A stretch of 48,354 bases of DNA. Origin: Terriglobia bacterium. Lineage in GTDB: Bacteria > Acidobacteriota > Terriglobia > UBA7540. Of the stretch, positions 14,992 through 22,567 are shown one piece after another (positions within the stretch are counted from its first letter, which is position 1; every line of letters starts with the position of its first letter). The notes under the pieces were generated by a model that was not told the origin of the DNA, made no database searches, and saw only the letters and a list, made by a program, of their open reading frames with translations. The DNA is taken from contig JAIQGH010000017.1 in the NCBI GenBank assembly GCA_020072655.1, positions 1 to 48,354 on the forward strand, in the 5' to 3' direction. The position numbers and the translations under genes were made by a program.

Positions 14992-16035
14992 ATGCGGAGT
15001 CTTTTGGAGTTCGTGTCTGCCGAAGGGCAGGAAACGCTCAGCCGTGAAGGTTCGTTTGCACCGGGAGCCGAGGATGACCAGGCTCTGGACGCATACTCGC
15101 GTGCGGTGATCAACGCCGCGGAGAAAGCCAGCTCATCGGTTGTGAACGTTGAGGTGGCGCATGAGGTCAGGGGTCGCCGCGCGGCGGACCCGCGACTTCC
15201 GCGCGAGGCGCGCGGGCACGGGTCGGGGTTCATCTTCACCCCCGATGGCTTCGTGCTCACCAATAGCCATGTCGTGCATGACGCGGACACGATTCACATA
15301 ACCCTCGCCGACGGCCGTCGCATGCGAGCGGATCTCGTGGGGAGCGACCCGGGGACAGACCTGGCTGTTGTCAGGATTGAGGCGCCGAACTTGGTGCCGC
15401 TCGGGATGGGCGACTCGCAGGCGCTGCGGGTGGGTCAACTTGTGGTCGCGATCGGTAATCCGTATGGATTTCAATGCACCGTTACGGCAGGGGTGGTCAG
15501 CGCGCTGGGGCGCTCGCTGCGTGCGCGCACGGGGCGCCTGATTGACAACGTGATTCAGACGGACGCGGCGCTCAATCCCGGAAATTCCGGCGGACCGCTC
15601 GTCAACGCCCGTGGCGAGGTTGTGGGCGTGAACACCGCTGTGATTCTTCCCGCGCAGGGGATTTGCTTCGCGATCGCTATTAACACGGCGAAATTTGTCG
15701 CCGCGCAACTCATCAAGGAAGGCCGGGTGCGGCGAAGCTACATCGGCGTGGCGGGCCAAGATGTGCCCTTCCCGAGGCACGTCGCCCGCCGATTCGGCCT
15801 TCCGGAAGCGAGTGGAGTTCTGGTGTCTTCGGTCGAAGACCAAAGCCCGGCGGCTCGGGCGGGCGTTAACGCGGGAGATGTCATCGTGGGCTTTGGAGGC
15901 CAAGCGATAGCCGGAATCGACGACTTGCACCGCTTGCTGACCGAGCAACGTGTTGGGGTGAAATCGGAAGTTGAAATCCTCCGGCACGAAGAGAAGGTTC
16001 GATTGGAGATCGTTCCGGAGGAGGCTCGGCTGTAG
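14992..16035 (+). CDS. HtrA/DegP-like serine protease with PDZ domain, no visible signal peptide
   Basis: The protein has about 347 residues from the ATG at 14992, preceded by GAGGGAGGG. It has the complete S1C catalytic triad: His about residue 93 (TNSHVVHD), Asp about 123 (DPGTDLAVV) and Ser about 199 (NPGNSGGPL). A PDZ domain follows from about residue 250 (RRSYIGVAGQDVP ... ASGVLVSSVEDQSPAARAGVNAGDVIVGFGG). DegP-type proteases normally degrade misfolded proteins in the periplasm. Here the N-terminus (MRSLLEFVSAEGQETLSREG) is not a signal peptide or membrane anchor, and the nearest in-frame alternative (14953) does not add one. The product may be cytoplasmic or use another export route. 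Confidence 0.88.
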   Translation: MRSLLEFVSAEGQETLSREGSFAPGAEDDQALDAYSRAVINAAEKASSSVVNVEVAHEVRGRRAADPRLPREARGHGSGFIFTPDGFVLTNSHVVHDADTIHITLADGRRMRADLVGSDPGTDLAVVRIEAPNLVPLGMGDSQALRVGQLVVAIGNPYGFQCTVTAGVVSALGRSLRARTGRLIDNVIQTDAALNPGNSGGPLVNARGEVVGVNTAVILPAQGICFAIAINTAKFVAAQLIKEGRVRRSYIGVAGQDVPFPRHVARRFGLPEASGVLVSSVEDQSPAARAGVNAGDVIVGFGGQAIAGIDDLHRLLTEQRVGVKSEVEILRHEEKVRLEIVPEEARL

Positions 16036-16468
16036 TCGCTCCGCGTCCCGGCACGGTTCGCGGCGTCCCAACTATTGGGTCACATTCTTGGGAAGGCTGT
16101 GCTTATTCAACCTGCGAAGCTCTCGGCTTGAGCGGCAAGCGGATTGAGTTTGAAACAGCACCCGTCCGGGGCAGGATGAGAGATGCCCCGCGCGGCCCGC
16201 AACAATCCCGGGCAAGCGGCAGTCCCGCGCTGCAATGTCGCCCTCGGCGCGCATTTTCCCAACGCCCTTCCGCGCGCAAGACCTTGTGGACATGTAACTT
16301 AGGGGGCAGCCTTCACCATTTTGCTGGTAGCACCTTCGAGCTAACTTGCTGATACCTTCGGGCTCTTGGCGAATTGTTGCCAGGGCGGCAATCTCCTTTC
16401 GCCAACGATGGAAGGGTTGGCAGCTCCCGAGCGGATCCGGGACGAGAGGTATAGCGGGCTAAATTCCG
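16036..16468. other. Intergenic region without a gene
   Basis: About 430 bases separate the protease stop from the cyclase ATG. There is a short direct repeat (ACCTTCGAGCT and ACCTTCGGGCT near 16329-16358). No family-like open frame, tRNA, heptad array or REP-like palindrome is apparent. No convincing promoter was found; TATAGC near 16450 is weak. Confidence 0.5.
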
Positions 16469-17668
16469 ATGGCCACGCTGGCAACAACGTACAACGCGCG
16501 TCGCTTTCCCGCCGGCCAACTGATCTGGGACAGTCCAGCGGAAGTCCACGAGCTGGAGGCGCCGGAGCGCCCCGTCGCGCCCGTGAAGCCACGGGCCGCC
16601 CATCGGTCCGAATTTCGCTTTCCTACCATCAAGCTTCGTCCAATCTTGTTTGCGCCCGTCAACGCGCTTCATCGAACGCTTCAGTGCAGCCTTCTGGCGG
16701 CGATCGGTCTTTCCCTGGGGCTCTTCGGCCTGCAGTTTCCGCACTCTGCGGAGTGGGACCGGGCCTGGCTGATCGTGCAGCTTCGTGAATTTGCCGACCC
16801 GCTTCTCGCGAGCCTTGCCGCCTGGGCTAGGGTGCAATGGCCCAGCCCTGCTTCGGTGAGCTATCTTCCGCTCGGACTGGCGCTGGCCGTCTGGTTCGCG
16901 CGGCGTTGCTCGCGCGCGATCTTTCTTCCTATTCTCGCCGTGCTCCGCGAGCCGGAACCTGCCGAAGAAGAGCCGAGGAGATCAACCTTCGTGGAGGAAC
17001 TCCAGCCCCTCGCCGTCGATTCCGAGCAATCGCGCGAGTGTCTGTTGAAACGCTACCGCGAGATTGATGGTGCGCTGCGAGCGGTGAAGCGCCAGCGGTG
17101 TGCTTTCCTTTCCATCGACGTGGCCGGGTCCACCGAGATGAAGCAGCGCGAGGAGGAATTGAAGGTTGGCATCACCTTCCGCGCCTACATGAACATGCTG
17201 GAGGAGATCTTCCTCGAGCACAACGCCTGGAAGCAGGCGTGGACCCCTGACGGCGTGATGGTTTGCTTCCACCAGCTCGACTCCGCCGTGGCTGCGGCGC
17301 AGACGGTTCTGGTGCGGCTCCGGACGTTCAATCGGACGGAAAACCTCCTCAAAACTCGCATTTCCGTCCGCTGCGGGGTGAACGCGGGCAGGGTTCCCAT
17401 TTTTGACGACAGCAAGCTCGAGAAGATCGCCCACCGCGTCATCGACATCACGGGCCATATGCAGAAGTGCGCCCAGACCGACACCCTGTGGCTCAGCACT
17501 GAGGTCTACAAGCAGCTTAAGGATAAATCCGGCTTCACCTCCGCCGGGAAACAGGTGGATGGCTACAAAGTCTACCAATGGTCGCCGCGTCTGACACTTT
17601 CTGAACAGACCAGCTCGGCGCTCGGCCGGCAGGAGAAATTGGGCAACTCCGATCCCACCTGGTGCTGA
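16469..17668 (+). CDS. Membrane-anchored class III adenylate/guanylate cyclase-like protein
   Basis: The 399-residue protein has a cytoplasmic N-terminal stretch and two hydrophobic segments at about residues 71-91 and 128-150 (LLAAIGLSLGLFGL and YLPLGLALAVWFA). The catalytic domain begins near residue 209 with CAFLSIDVAGSTEMK, which carries the first metal-binding aspartate. WTPDGVMVCF provides the second conserved region with its aspartate. ISVRCGVNAGRVP and IDITGHMQKCAQTDTLWLS follow as the remaining class III cyclase blocks. It would make cAMP or cGMP at the membrane; the substrate residues were not resolved by eye. A shortened Crp/Fnr-like receptor is encoded about 8 kb away, but no direct link is shown. 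No good ribosome binding site precedes the ATG. Confidence 0.82.
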   Translation: MATLATTYNARRFPAGQLIWDSPAEVHELEAPERPVAPVKPRAAHRSEFRFPTIKLRPILFAPVNALHRTLQCSLLAAIGLSLGLFGLQFPHSAEWDRAWLIVQLREFADPLLASLAAWARVQWPSPASVSYLPLGLALAVWFARRCSRAIFLPILAVLREPEPAEEEPRRSTFVEELQPLAVDSEQSRECLLKRYREIDGALRAVKRQRCAFLSIDVAGSTEMKQREEELKVGITFRAYMNMLEEIFLEHNAWKQAWTPDGVMVCFHQLDSAVAAAQTVLVRLRTFNRTENLLKTRISVRCGVNAGRVPIFDDSKLEKIAHRVIDITGHMQKCAQTDTLWLSTEVYKQLKDKSGFTSAGKQVDGYKVYQWSPRLTLSEQTSSALGRQEKLGNSDPTWC

Positions 17669-17973
17669 AGCGGGCAACGCTAACCCCGGCCTTTCTCGCG
17701 AAAACCCAAACCGAAAAATTGCAGCCCCTCCCGGCGCTTCTCGCCGGCGACCCTGCGCGGCTCATGAGCCTTGACTCCGGCACCTAATAAAGGTGTAATA
17801 AAAAGCTCAGGGTGTGAGTTCCTCGAACAGAAGGACATCAAGAACACGATCCCGCGTGCGGGTCGAACCGTGGCGGCTTCGTATTTGAACCTCCGGTCCG
17901 CGCTCGAATCCGCATCAGCGAGGACAATAGTCGAGCAGACGAACCGAATCACTAGCGATCAAAGGAGGCGGAC
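17669..17973. other. Intergenic region with promoter and long 5' leader of the 17974 gene
   Basis: The 305 bases contain the promoter at 17771-17799 and then a leader of roughly 165 bases. A small hairpin CCCGC-gt-GCGGG lies near 17853-17864. No coding region or recognisable riboswitch was seen. Confidence 0.5.
17771..17799 (+). promoter_or_regulatory. Sigma70-type promoter
   Basis: TTGACT (17771-17776) and TGTAAT (17794-17799) are separated by 17 bases. The spacer contains an inverted repeat, CACCT-aataa-AGGTG (17781-17795), partly covering the -10 box, which could serve as an operator. The downstream gene starts at 17974. Confidence 0.6.
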
Positions 17974-18279
17974 ATGCGCATGCTTTTTCAAGTCAAGATC
18001 CCGCACGAGACATTTAACGCCGCGGTGAGGGACGGCACCGCCGGAAAGAGAATGCAACGCATTCTCGACGAGTTGAAGCCCGAGGCGGTTTACTTCACCG
18101 AGTATGAAGGCCGCCGGGGGGCGATGATGATCATTAACCTGAAGGACCCATCGGAGGTTCCGAGGTTCGCGGAGCCCTGGTTCCTCCAGTTCAATGCAGA
18201 CTGTGAGTTTCACATTGTGATGAGCCCGGAAGACCTGGCCAAGGCCGGCTTGGAAGCCCTCGGCAAGAAGTGGTCTTGA
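17974..18279 (+). CDS. Small conserved protein of unknown function
   Basis: The 101-residue soluble protein starts at an ATG preceded by AAAGGAGG, a very strong ribosome binding site. The sequence MRMLFQVKIPHETFNAAVRD, the ELKPEAVYFTEYEGRRGAMMIINLKDPSEVP middle, and the FHIVMSPEDLAKAGLEAL end suggest a small alpha/beta fold of the dimeric ferredoxin-like (Dabb/YCII-like) kind. I know similar proteins in soil bacteria only as hypotheticals. It lies upstream of the NmrA-like gene on the same strand with a 190-base gap. Confidence 0.7.
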   Translation: MRMLFQVKIPHETFNAAVRDGTAGKRMQRILDELKPEAVYFTEYEGRRGAMMIINLKDPSEVPRFAEPWFLQFNADCEFHIVMSPEDLAKAGLEALGKKWS

Positions 18280-18469
18280 CACGCGGTGCTGGCTGACCCG
18301 GCGCGCAGGGCGAAATCGTACAGCGGTTGCTTCAAGCTCTTGTGACAGCCCGGCAAGACTGTGGGTGTCACCGCGACCCCGCAGAAGAACTGTGGGCAAT
18401 CTGCGGGTCCACGAAACCTGCGGGCACAGAACTTGCAATCCATCTTTCCAATTCAACGAGGAGAAGCAC

Positions 18470-19420
18470 ATGGCGGAAGAGAAGATCATTGCGGTAGTGG
18501 GAGCGACGGGGGCGCAGGGCGGGGGACTGGTTCGCGCCATTTTGAACGACCCGAGCGGGGGTTTCCGCGCGCGGGCCGTGACGAGAAACGTCAATTCGGA
18601 CAAGGCGAACGCGTTGGCCAAATCAGGCGCCGAGGTGGTCGCCGCCGACGTGGGAGATGAGAAGAGTCTTGAGACGGCGTTCCGGGGCGCGCACGGAGCC
18701 TACTGCGTCACCTTCTTCTGGGAGCACTTTTCGCCTGAAAAGGAGATGGCCCACGCCACGGCTATGGCCAGAGCCGCGAAGCAGGCTGGCCTCCGGCACG
18801 TCATCTGGTCCACGCTCGAAGACACGCGCGAGTGGGTGCCGCTCAGCGACAACCGCATGCCCACGCTCATGGGCAAGTACAAGGTGCCGCACTTCGACGC
18901 CAAGGGTGAGGCCGACCACGTCTTCACCGGGCTCGGATTGCCGGTGACGCTGCTCCTCACTTCCTTCTACTGGGATAACTTCATTTACTTCGGCATGGGT
19001 CCAAAGAAAGGCCCCGACGGCAGGCTGGCATTGACCCTCCCCATGGGCGACAAGAAGCTCCCGGGCATCGCCGCCGAAGACATCGGCAAGTGCGCCTACG
19101 GCATTTTCAAGCGCGGTCCAGAATTCATCGGCAAGAAGGTCGCCATCGCCGGCGAGCACCTGACCGGCGCGCAGATGGCCGGCGCATTGACGAAGGCTAT
19201 GGGTCAAGAGGTGCGTTACAACGCCGTGCCGCCCGAGGTTTACCGCGGTTTCGGTTTCCCCGGCGCCGAGGACCTGGGCAACATGTTCCAGTTCAAACAT
19301 GACTTCAACGACTACTTCTGCGGCGCGCGCAATCCCGACTTTGCACGCTCGCTGAATCCTGCGCTCGAAACTTTCGACCAGTGGCTCGCCGAGAACAAGA
19401 GCCGGATTCCCGTGGATTAG
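18470..19420 (+). CDS. NmrA/HSCARG-like NAD(P)-binding protein
   Basis: The product is about 316 residues. The ATG at 18470 follows CGAGGAG. The N-terminal Rossmann motif is IIAVVGATGAQGGGLVRAIL (GxxGxxG), followed by RAVTRNVNSDKANAL, the segment that selects NADP(H). HVIWSTLED and YKVPHFDAKGEADHVF are typical of NmrA-like atypical short-chain dehydrogenases, several of which sense the NADP(H) redox state and are not enzymes. The C-terminal part (PALETFDQWLAEN) is also family-like. In this subfamily the usual catalytic Tyr-x3-Lys is replaced, so catalysis is uncertain. A stem of nine pairs follows the stop. Confidence 0.85.
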   Translation: MAEEKIIAVVGATGAQGGGLVRAILNDPSGGFRARAVTRNVNSDKANALAKSGAEVVAADVGDEKSLETAFRGAHGAYCVTFFWEHFSPEKEMAHATAMARAAKQAGLRHVIWSTLEDTREWVPLSDNRMPTLMGKYKVPHFDAKGEADHVFTGLGLPVTLLLTSFYWDNFIYFGMGPKKGPDGRLALTLPMGDKKLPGIAAEDIGKCAYGIFKRGPEFIGKKVAIAGEHLTGAQMAGALTKAMGQEVRYNAVPPEVYRGFGFPGAEDLGNMFQFKHDFNDYFCGARNPDFARSLNPALETFDQWLAENKSRIPVD

Positions 19421-19422
19421 CA

Positions 19423-19456
19423 GAGAATCCCTGCTTGCTGATGCCGGGGGATTCTC
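19423..19456 (+). terminator. Stem-loop after the NmrA-like gene, terminator candidate
   Basis: GAGAATCCC and GGGATTCTC pair perfectly around a 16-base loop, starting two bases past the stop codon. No T-run follows, so if it terminates it is not by the classical rho-independent mechanism. Confidence 0.5.
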
Positions 19457-19490
19457 GCGCTGCCGAATTTCCATGCCCTCGTGAGGGGGA

Positions 19491-21296
19491 ATGTTCAAGC
19501 TTCTAGCCTTGCCGCCCGCATTCCTCCTGCTCCTTGCCTTTCAAGGTGCTGAGTTGCCGCAGCCTGCGGATGGAGCTCGTATCTTCCAGGGCAACTGCGC
19601 TTCCTGCCATCGTGCCGAGCGGGACTCGCCCGCGCCTCTGCCCGAACAGCTTCGTCGCATGTCCCGCGAGTCAATCCTCCGGAGTCTCGAAACCGGCAAG
19701 ATGAAGGAGCAGGGCACGCATCTCACTGCCGCCGAGCGCGCTGCGGTGGCTGAATATCTTGGCGCTCCGAGCGGCGGCGCGGCGGGGGCGGTCTCGGCCC
19801 CTTGCGCGCCCAAACCTTTCTCGACCGCTAGCGACCCCAGTTGGACGGGCTGGGGAGTGGACCCCTCGAACAGCCGTTTCCAACCTGCCGCCTCGGCGCG
19901 ACTGGGACGCGAAGAGGTTCCCCGGCTGCAGCTCAAGTGGGCGTTCGGTTACCCCGGCGCGTCGGCAACCTTTGGCCAGCCGACGGTGGCGGGGGGCCGC
20001 CTCTTCGTGGGCAGTGAGGACGGTACCGTCTACTCGCTCGATGCTCGCACCGGATGCGTCTATTGGACATTCAAAGCTCCTGTCACCGTCAAGACGGCTG
20101 TCTCCATCGACGGCGGAGGGCACATCGCCTATTTCGGCGATACCGTGGGGACGGTTTATGCGGTCGACGCCGAGAAGGGCTCGCTCCTCTGGAAATTCCG
20201 CGTTGAGGAACATTCCGCGGCCCGCATCACGGGCTCGCCCCTGCTCATTCATGGGCGTCTCTACGTTCCCGTTTCCTCGGGCGAGGAAGGGGCGGCCGTG
20301 GATCCGAAATATCCCTGCTGCACGTTTCGAGGGTCCGTGGTGGCGCTGGACGCTCGCACGGGCGCGCGGATCTGGAAGTCTTACACCATCCCGCAGAGTC
20401 CAAAGCCCACCGGCCGCCGCAACTCCGCCGGCACGGAGCTTTGGGGTCCGGCGGGCGCCGCGGTATGGTCGCCTCCCACGGCCGACCTCAAGGCACGGGC
20501 CATCTACGTCGCCACGGGCAACAGCTATTCCGAGCCGGACACTCCCTACGCCGACGCGGTCATCGCTTTCGACATGGGCTCCGGGAAGATGCCTTGGTGG
20601 CATCAGTTCACCGCAAACGATCTCTGGAACATCTCCTGCGTGGCCCCGGACCGGGCGAATTGCCCCGAAAGGCCGGGCCGGGACCTTGATTTCGGCTCGC
20701 CGCCTATCCTGCGATCCCTGCCCGATGGGCGACGCATCCTGATTGTGGGACAGAAATCGGGGGTCGTTCACGCGCTTGATCCTGACCACCGGGGCAAGGT
20801 TCTATGGGAGAAGCGGATTGGTGTGGGAGGGCCGCTGGGGGGAATTCAGTGGGGAGGAGCGGTGGGGGAAAATAACGCCGTGTACTATGCCCGCTCGGAC
20901 TGGGATGAAGCCGGGCCCGACGTGGGAGGCGGCCTGTTCGCCCTTCGGATAGCTAGCGGAGAGAGAATCTGGTTCGCCCCTCCTGCCAAGCCGGCCTGCG
21001 CGGACCAACCGGGGTGCAGTGCAGCACAGATGGCGCCCGTCACGGCGATACCCGGGGTGGTGTTTTCTGGGTCGCTGGATGGCCACTTGCGCGGCTACGA
21101 CACGCGGGATGGCCGAGTGATCTGGGACTTTGACGCGCTGCGCGAATTTGCCACCGTCAACGGCGCCCCGGCGAAGGGAGGCTCGTTTAATGCCTCCGGG
21201 CCCGCCATCGTGGACGGCATGCTCTACGCCAACTCCGGCTACACGAACGCCATCAGCGGCAATGTCCTGCTCGCGTTCTCGGTGGATGGAAAGTAA
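19491..21296 (+). CDS. PQQ-dependent dehydrogenase with N-terminal haem c (polyvinyl alcohol dehydrogenase-like)
   Basis: The 601-residue exported protein has a signal peptide (FKLLALPPAFLLLLAFQG), a short cytochrome c domain with CASCH at about residues 36-40, and then a quinoprotein beta-propeller. The blades carry SEDGTVYSLDARTG, DTVGTVYAVDAEKGSLLWKF and GSVVALDARTGARIWK, the tryptophan-docking repeats of PQQ enzymes. A YPCC motif sits near residue 275 and may supply the vicinal disulphide or a structural pair. The order haem-then-propeller is that of polyvinyl alcohol dehydrogenase-like quinohaemoproteins, which oxidise alcohols in the periplasm and pass electrons to cytochrome c. The real substrate is not predictable. 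GAGGGGG directly precedes the ATG. Confidence 0.87.
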   Translation: MFKLLALPPAFLLLLAFQGAELPQPADGARIFQGNCASCHRAERDSPAPLPEQLRRMSRESILRSLETGKMKEQGTHLTAAERAAVAEYLGAPSGGAAGAVSAPCAPKPFSTASDPSWTGWGVDPSNSRFQPAASARLGREEVPRLQLKWAFGYPGASATFGQPTVAGGRLFVGSEDGTVYSLDARTGCVYWTFKAPVTVKTAVSIDGGGHIAYFGDTVGTVYAVDAEKGSLLWKFRVEEHSAARITGSPLLIHGRLYVPVSSGEEGAAVDPKYPCCTFRGSVVALDARTGARIWKSYTIPQSPKPTGRRNSAGTELWGPAGAAVWSPPTADLKARAIYVATGNSYSEPDTPYADAVIAFDMGSGKMPWWHQFTANDLWNISCVAPDRANCPERPGRDLDFGSPPILRSLPDGRRILIVGQKSGVVHALDPDHRGKVLWEKRIGVGGPLGGIQWGGAVGENNAVYYARSDWDEAGPDVGGGLFALRIASGERIWFAPPAKPACADQPGCSAAQMAPVTAIPGVVFSGSLDGHLRGYDTRDGRVIWDFDALREFATVNGAPAKGGSFNASGPAIVDGMLYANSGYTNAISGNVLLAFSVDGK

Positions 21297-21322
21297 AAGC
21301 TGCTGTATTGTTAAGAAATAGC

Positions 21323-21565
21323 ATGGCCAGAGGTTGGGAAAGCAAGTCGGTGGAGGCGCAAATGGACTCAGCCCAGTCCGACCTCGCGACCCCTGCGAGA
21401 CACGTCAGTCCTGAGGAGGCTGAGGTCCTTCGCAAGATGAAGACTCAGCTTCTCGCTCGTGCCCGCCTGCTCGATCAGATTCGGAGCTGTGAGCACCCAC
21501 GGTATCGCGAAATGATGGAGAAGGCGCTCGCCGATCTGGAGAAGTCACTCGCGCAACTTCACTGA
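21323..21565 (+). CDS. Small conserved protein starting MARGWESKSV, unknown function
   Basis: The product has 80 residues from the ATG at 21323. The N-terminal MARGWESKSVEAQMD pattern and the following helical region (PEEAEVLRKMKTQLLARARLLDQIRSCEHPRYREMMEKALADLEKSL) suggest a short two-helix coiled coil. I recall similar small proteins from Acidobacteriota near cell-division or housekeeping genes, but cannot confirm that here. The upstream in-frame ATG at 21308 would add only five residues. It is followed by a palindrome-rich spacer before the dcw promoter. Confidence 0.65.
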   Translation: MARGWESKSVEAQMDSAQSDLATPARHVSPEEAEVLRKMKTQLLARARLLDQIRSCEHPRYREMMEKALADLEKSLAQLH

Positions 21566-21872
21566 GGCGACTGCGCACGCCATGATCGCCACGGCCCCGA
21601 AGTAGTGCATCGGGGCGCCGTCGGCTTCTGATCGTTCCAAGATAGAGTCAACAGCCCCGAGGAGCCTTATCGGGCTCCTGGCTGTGCGCACGTTCCTACT
21701 GGAGCCCGGTTGGCGAGGCCAGGGCAGGGAACATTCCCGGGTGCGTCGGGGGGCGCCGAGCCCCGTTTGTCAAAAATGTCCACAAAGGGTAGTGGTCGAT
21801 TGTGGAAAACACCCCAAGCGGCGGCATGGCACTTTCGTGCCCCTAACCCGTTAAAATAATTGAAAAAAGCTC
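21566..21872. other. Palindrome-rich spacer upstream of the dcw promoter
   Basis: The stretch holds GCCCCGA-(9)-TCGGGGC at 21594-21616, and a nested stem at about 21652-21686 (CAGCC ... GGCTG outside, GGAGCC ... GGCTCC inside). Either could stop transcription from the preceding small gene. At 21851-21870 the sequence is A/T-rich (ttaaaataattgaaaaaagc), like an UP element for the following promoter. No coding region is supported. Confidence 0.6.
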
Positions 21873-21901
21873 TTGACACAGGTCAAACACCGGCCTATAG
21901 T
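21873..21901 (+). promoter_or_regulatory. Main promoter of the dcw (division/cell wall) cluster
   Basis: A perfect TTGACA (21873-21878) and TATAGT (21896-21901) are separated by exactly 17 bases, with an A/T-rich UP-like stretch just upstream. Transcription should start near 21908, immediately before the MraZ-box repeats, about 88 bases before the mraZ ATG. Confidence 0.85.
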
Positions 21902-21910
21902 CCGTGGATA

Positions 21911-21950
21911 AAAGTGGCTGAAAGTAGCCAAAAGTAGTAGCAAGTGTGAT
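21911..21950 (+). promoter_or_regulatory. MraZ boxes: four 10-bp direct repeats
   Basis: Four consecutive decamers read AAAGTGGCTG, AAAGTAGCCA, AAAGTAGTAG and CAAGTGTGAT. MraZ is known to bind arrays of short direct repeats (AAAGTG-like in Mollicutes, TGGGN-like in E. coli) at 10-bp spacing in front of mraZ. Here the array sits just downstream of the -10 box, placed to repress the whole cluster. Confidence 0.85.
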
Positions 21951-21995
21951 TCTCACGAAATTTAGGGTCGCTGGAAGGGTTGCTCGGGGTTCCTA

Positions 21996-22436
21996 ATGCT
22001 GCGCGGCAACAACCCAGCTTCGGTGGACGGCAAGGGCAGGCTCAAGATCCCGGCGGCTTTCAAGACCTACCTGGACGAGAACTACGGTCCCGACTACTAC
22101 GTAACTAGCCTCGACGGACAGTTCGTGCGCGTTTATCCCTTTGCCGAGTGGCGAAGTATCGAAGAAAAACTGGCCGCCCTGCCTTCCATGAACAAAGCCA
22201 AAAAGAAGTTCCTCGACCGTACAAACTACTGGGGGCAGATGGCCAAGATGGATGCGCAGGGCCGCATCCTGATTCCCGCGTTGCTGCGCGAGTCGGCGGG
22301 AATGCGCGGCGAGGTCGCAGTGCTCGGCTACCTCAACTACCTCGACGTGTGGAACAACGAGCGCTATCGCGAGCACCTGGAGCGCGAGCCCTTCACCGAT
22401 GAAGATATCGAGGGTCTGAGCAACCTTGGAATCTGA
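21996..22436 (+). CDS. mraZ: Transcriptional regulator MraZ
   Basis: This 146-residue DNA-binding protein has two tandem SpoVT/AbrB-like (MraZ) domains. The first holds NPASVDGKGRLKIPAAFKTYL, the second AKMDAQGRILIPALLRESAG. Both keep the D-x-[KQ]-GR-[IL]-x-[IL]-P core. MraZ forms oligomeric rings that bind direct repeats in its own promoter and repress the dcw cluster; four matching repeats lie at 21911-21950. It is the first gene of the cluster. The stop is followed within two bases by a GATTTTG heptad array and then rsmH. Confidence 0.95.
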   Translation: MLRGNNPASVDGKGRLKIPAAFKTYLDENYGPDYYVTSLDGQFVRVYPFAEWRSIEEKLAALPSMNKAKKKFLDRTNYWGQMAKMDAQGRILIPALLRESAGMRGEVAVLGYLNYLDVWNNERYREHLEREPFTDEDIEGLSNLGI

Positions 22437-22437
22437 T

Positions 22438-22567
22438 GATTTTGGATTTGCGATTTTGGATTTTGGATTGGTGGAAAGCGATTTCAGGTCTGGGAATTGG
22501 AGACAGTGAGCGATGACAGTGAATTCGGAAAACCCGAATCTCGAGTCCCCAACCCCGCATCCCGACA
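22438..22567 (+). repeat. Heptad arrays around the mraZ-rsmH junction and rsmH 5' end
   Basis: Five heptads of GATTTTG type lie at 22438-22472. A second array at 22533-22567 reads CCCGAAT, CTCGAGT, CCCCAAC, CCCGCAT, CCCGACA and lies inside the rsmH reading frame, where it encodes the non-conserved N-terminal extension. The second array is more diverged than the first, and the two are not obviously complementary. Confidence 0.65.

Noticed and set aside
17669-17973. tRNA or riboswitch in the intergenic region
   Set aside because: A TTCGA-like stretch and small hairpins are present, but no cloverleaf or known aptamer core could be traced.
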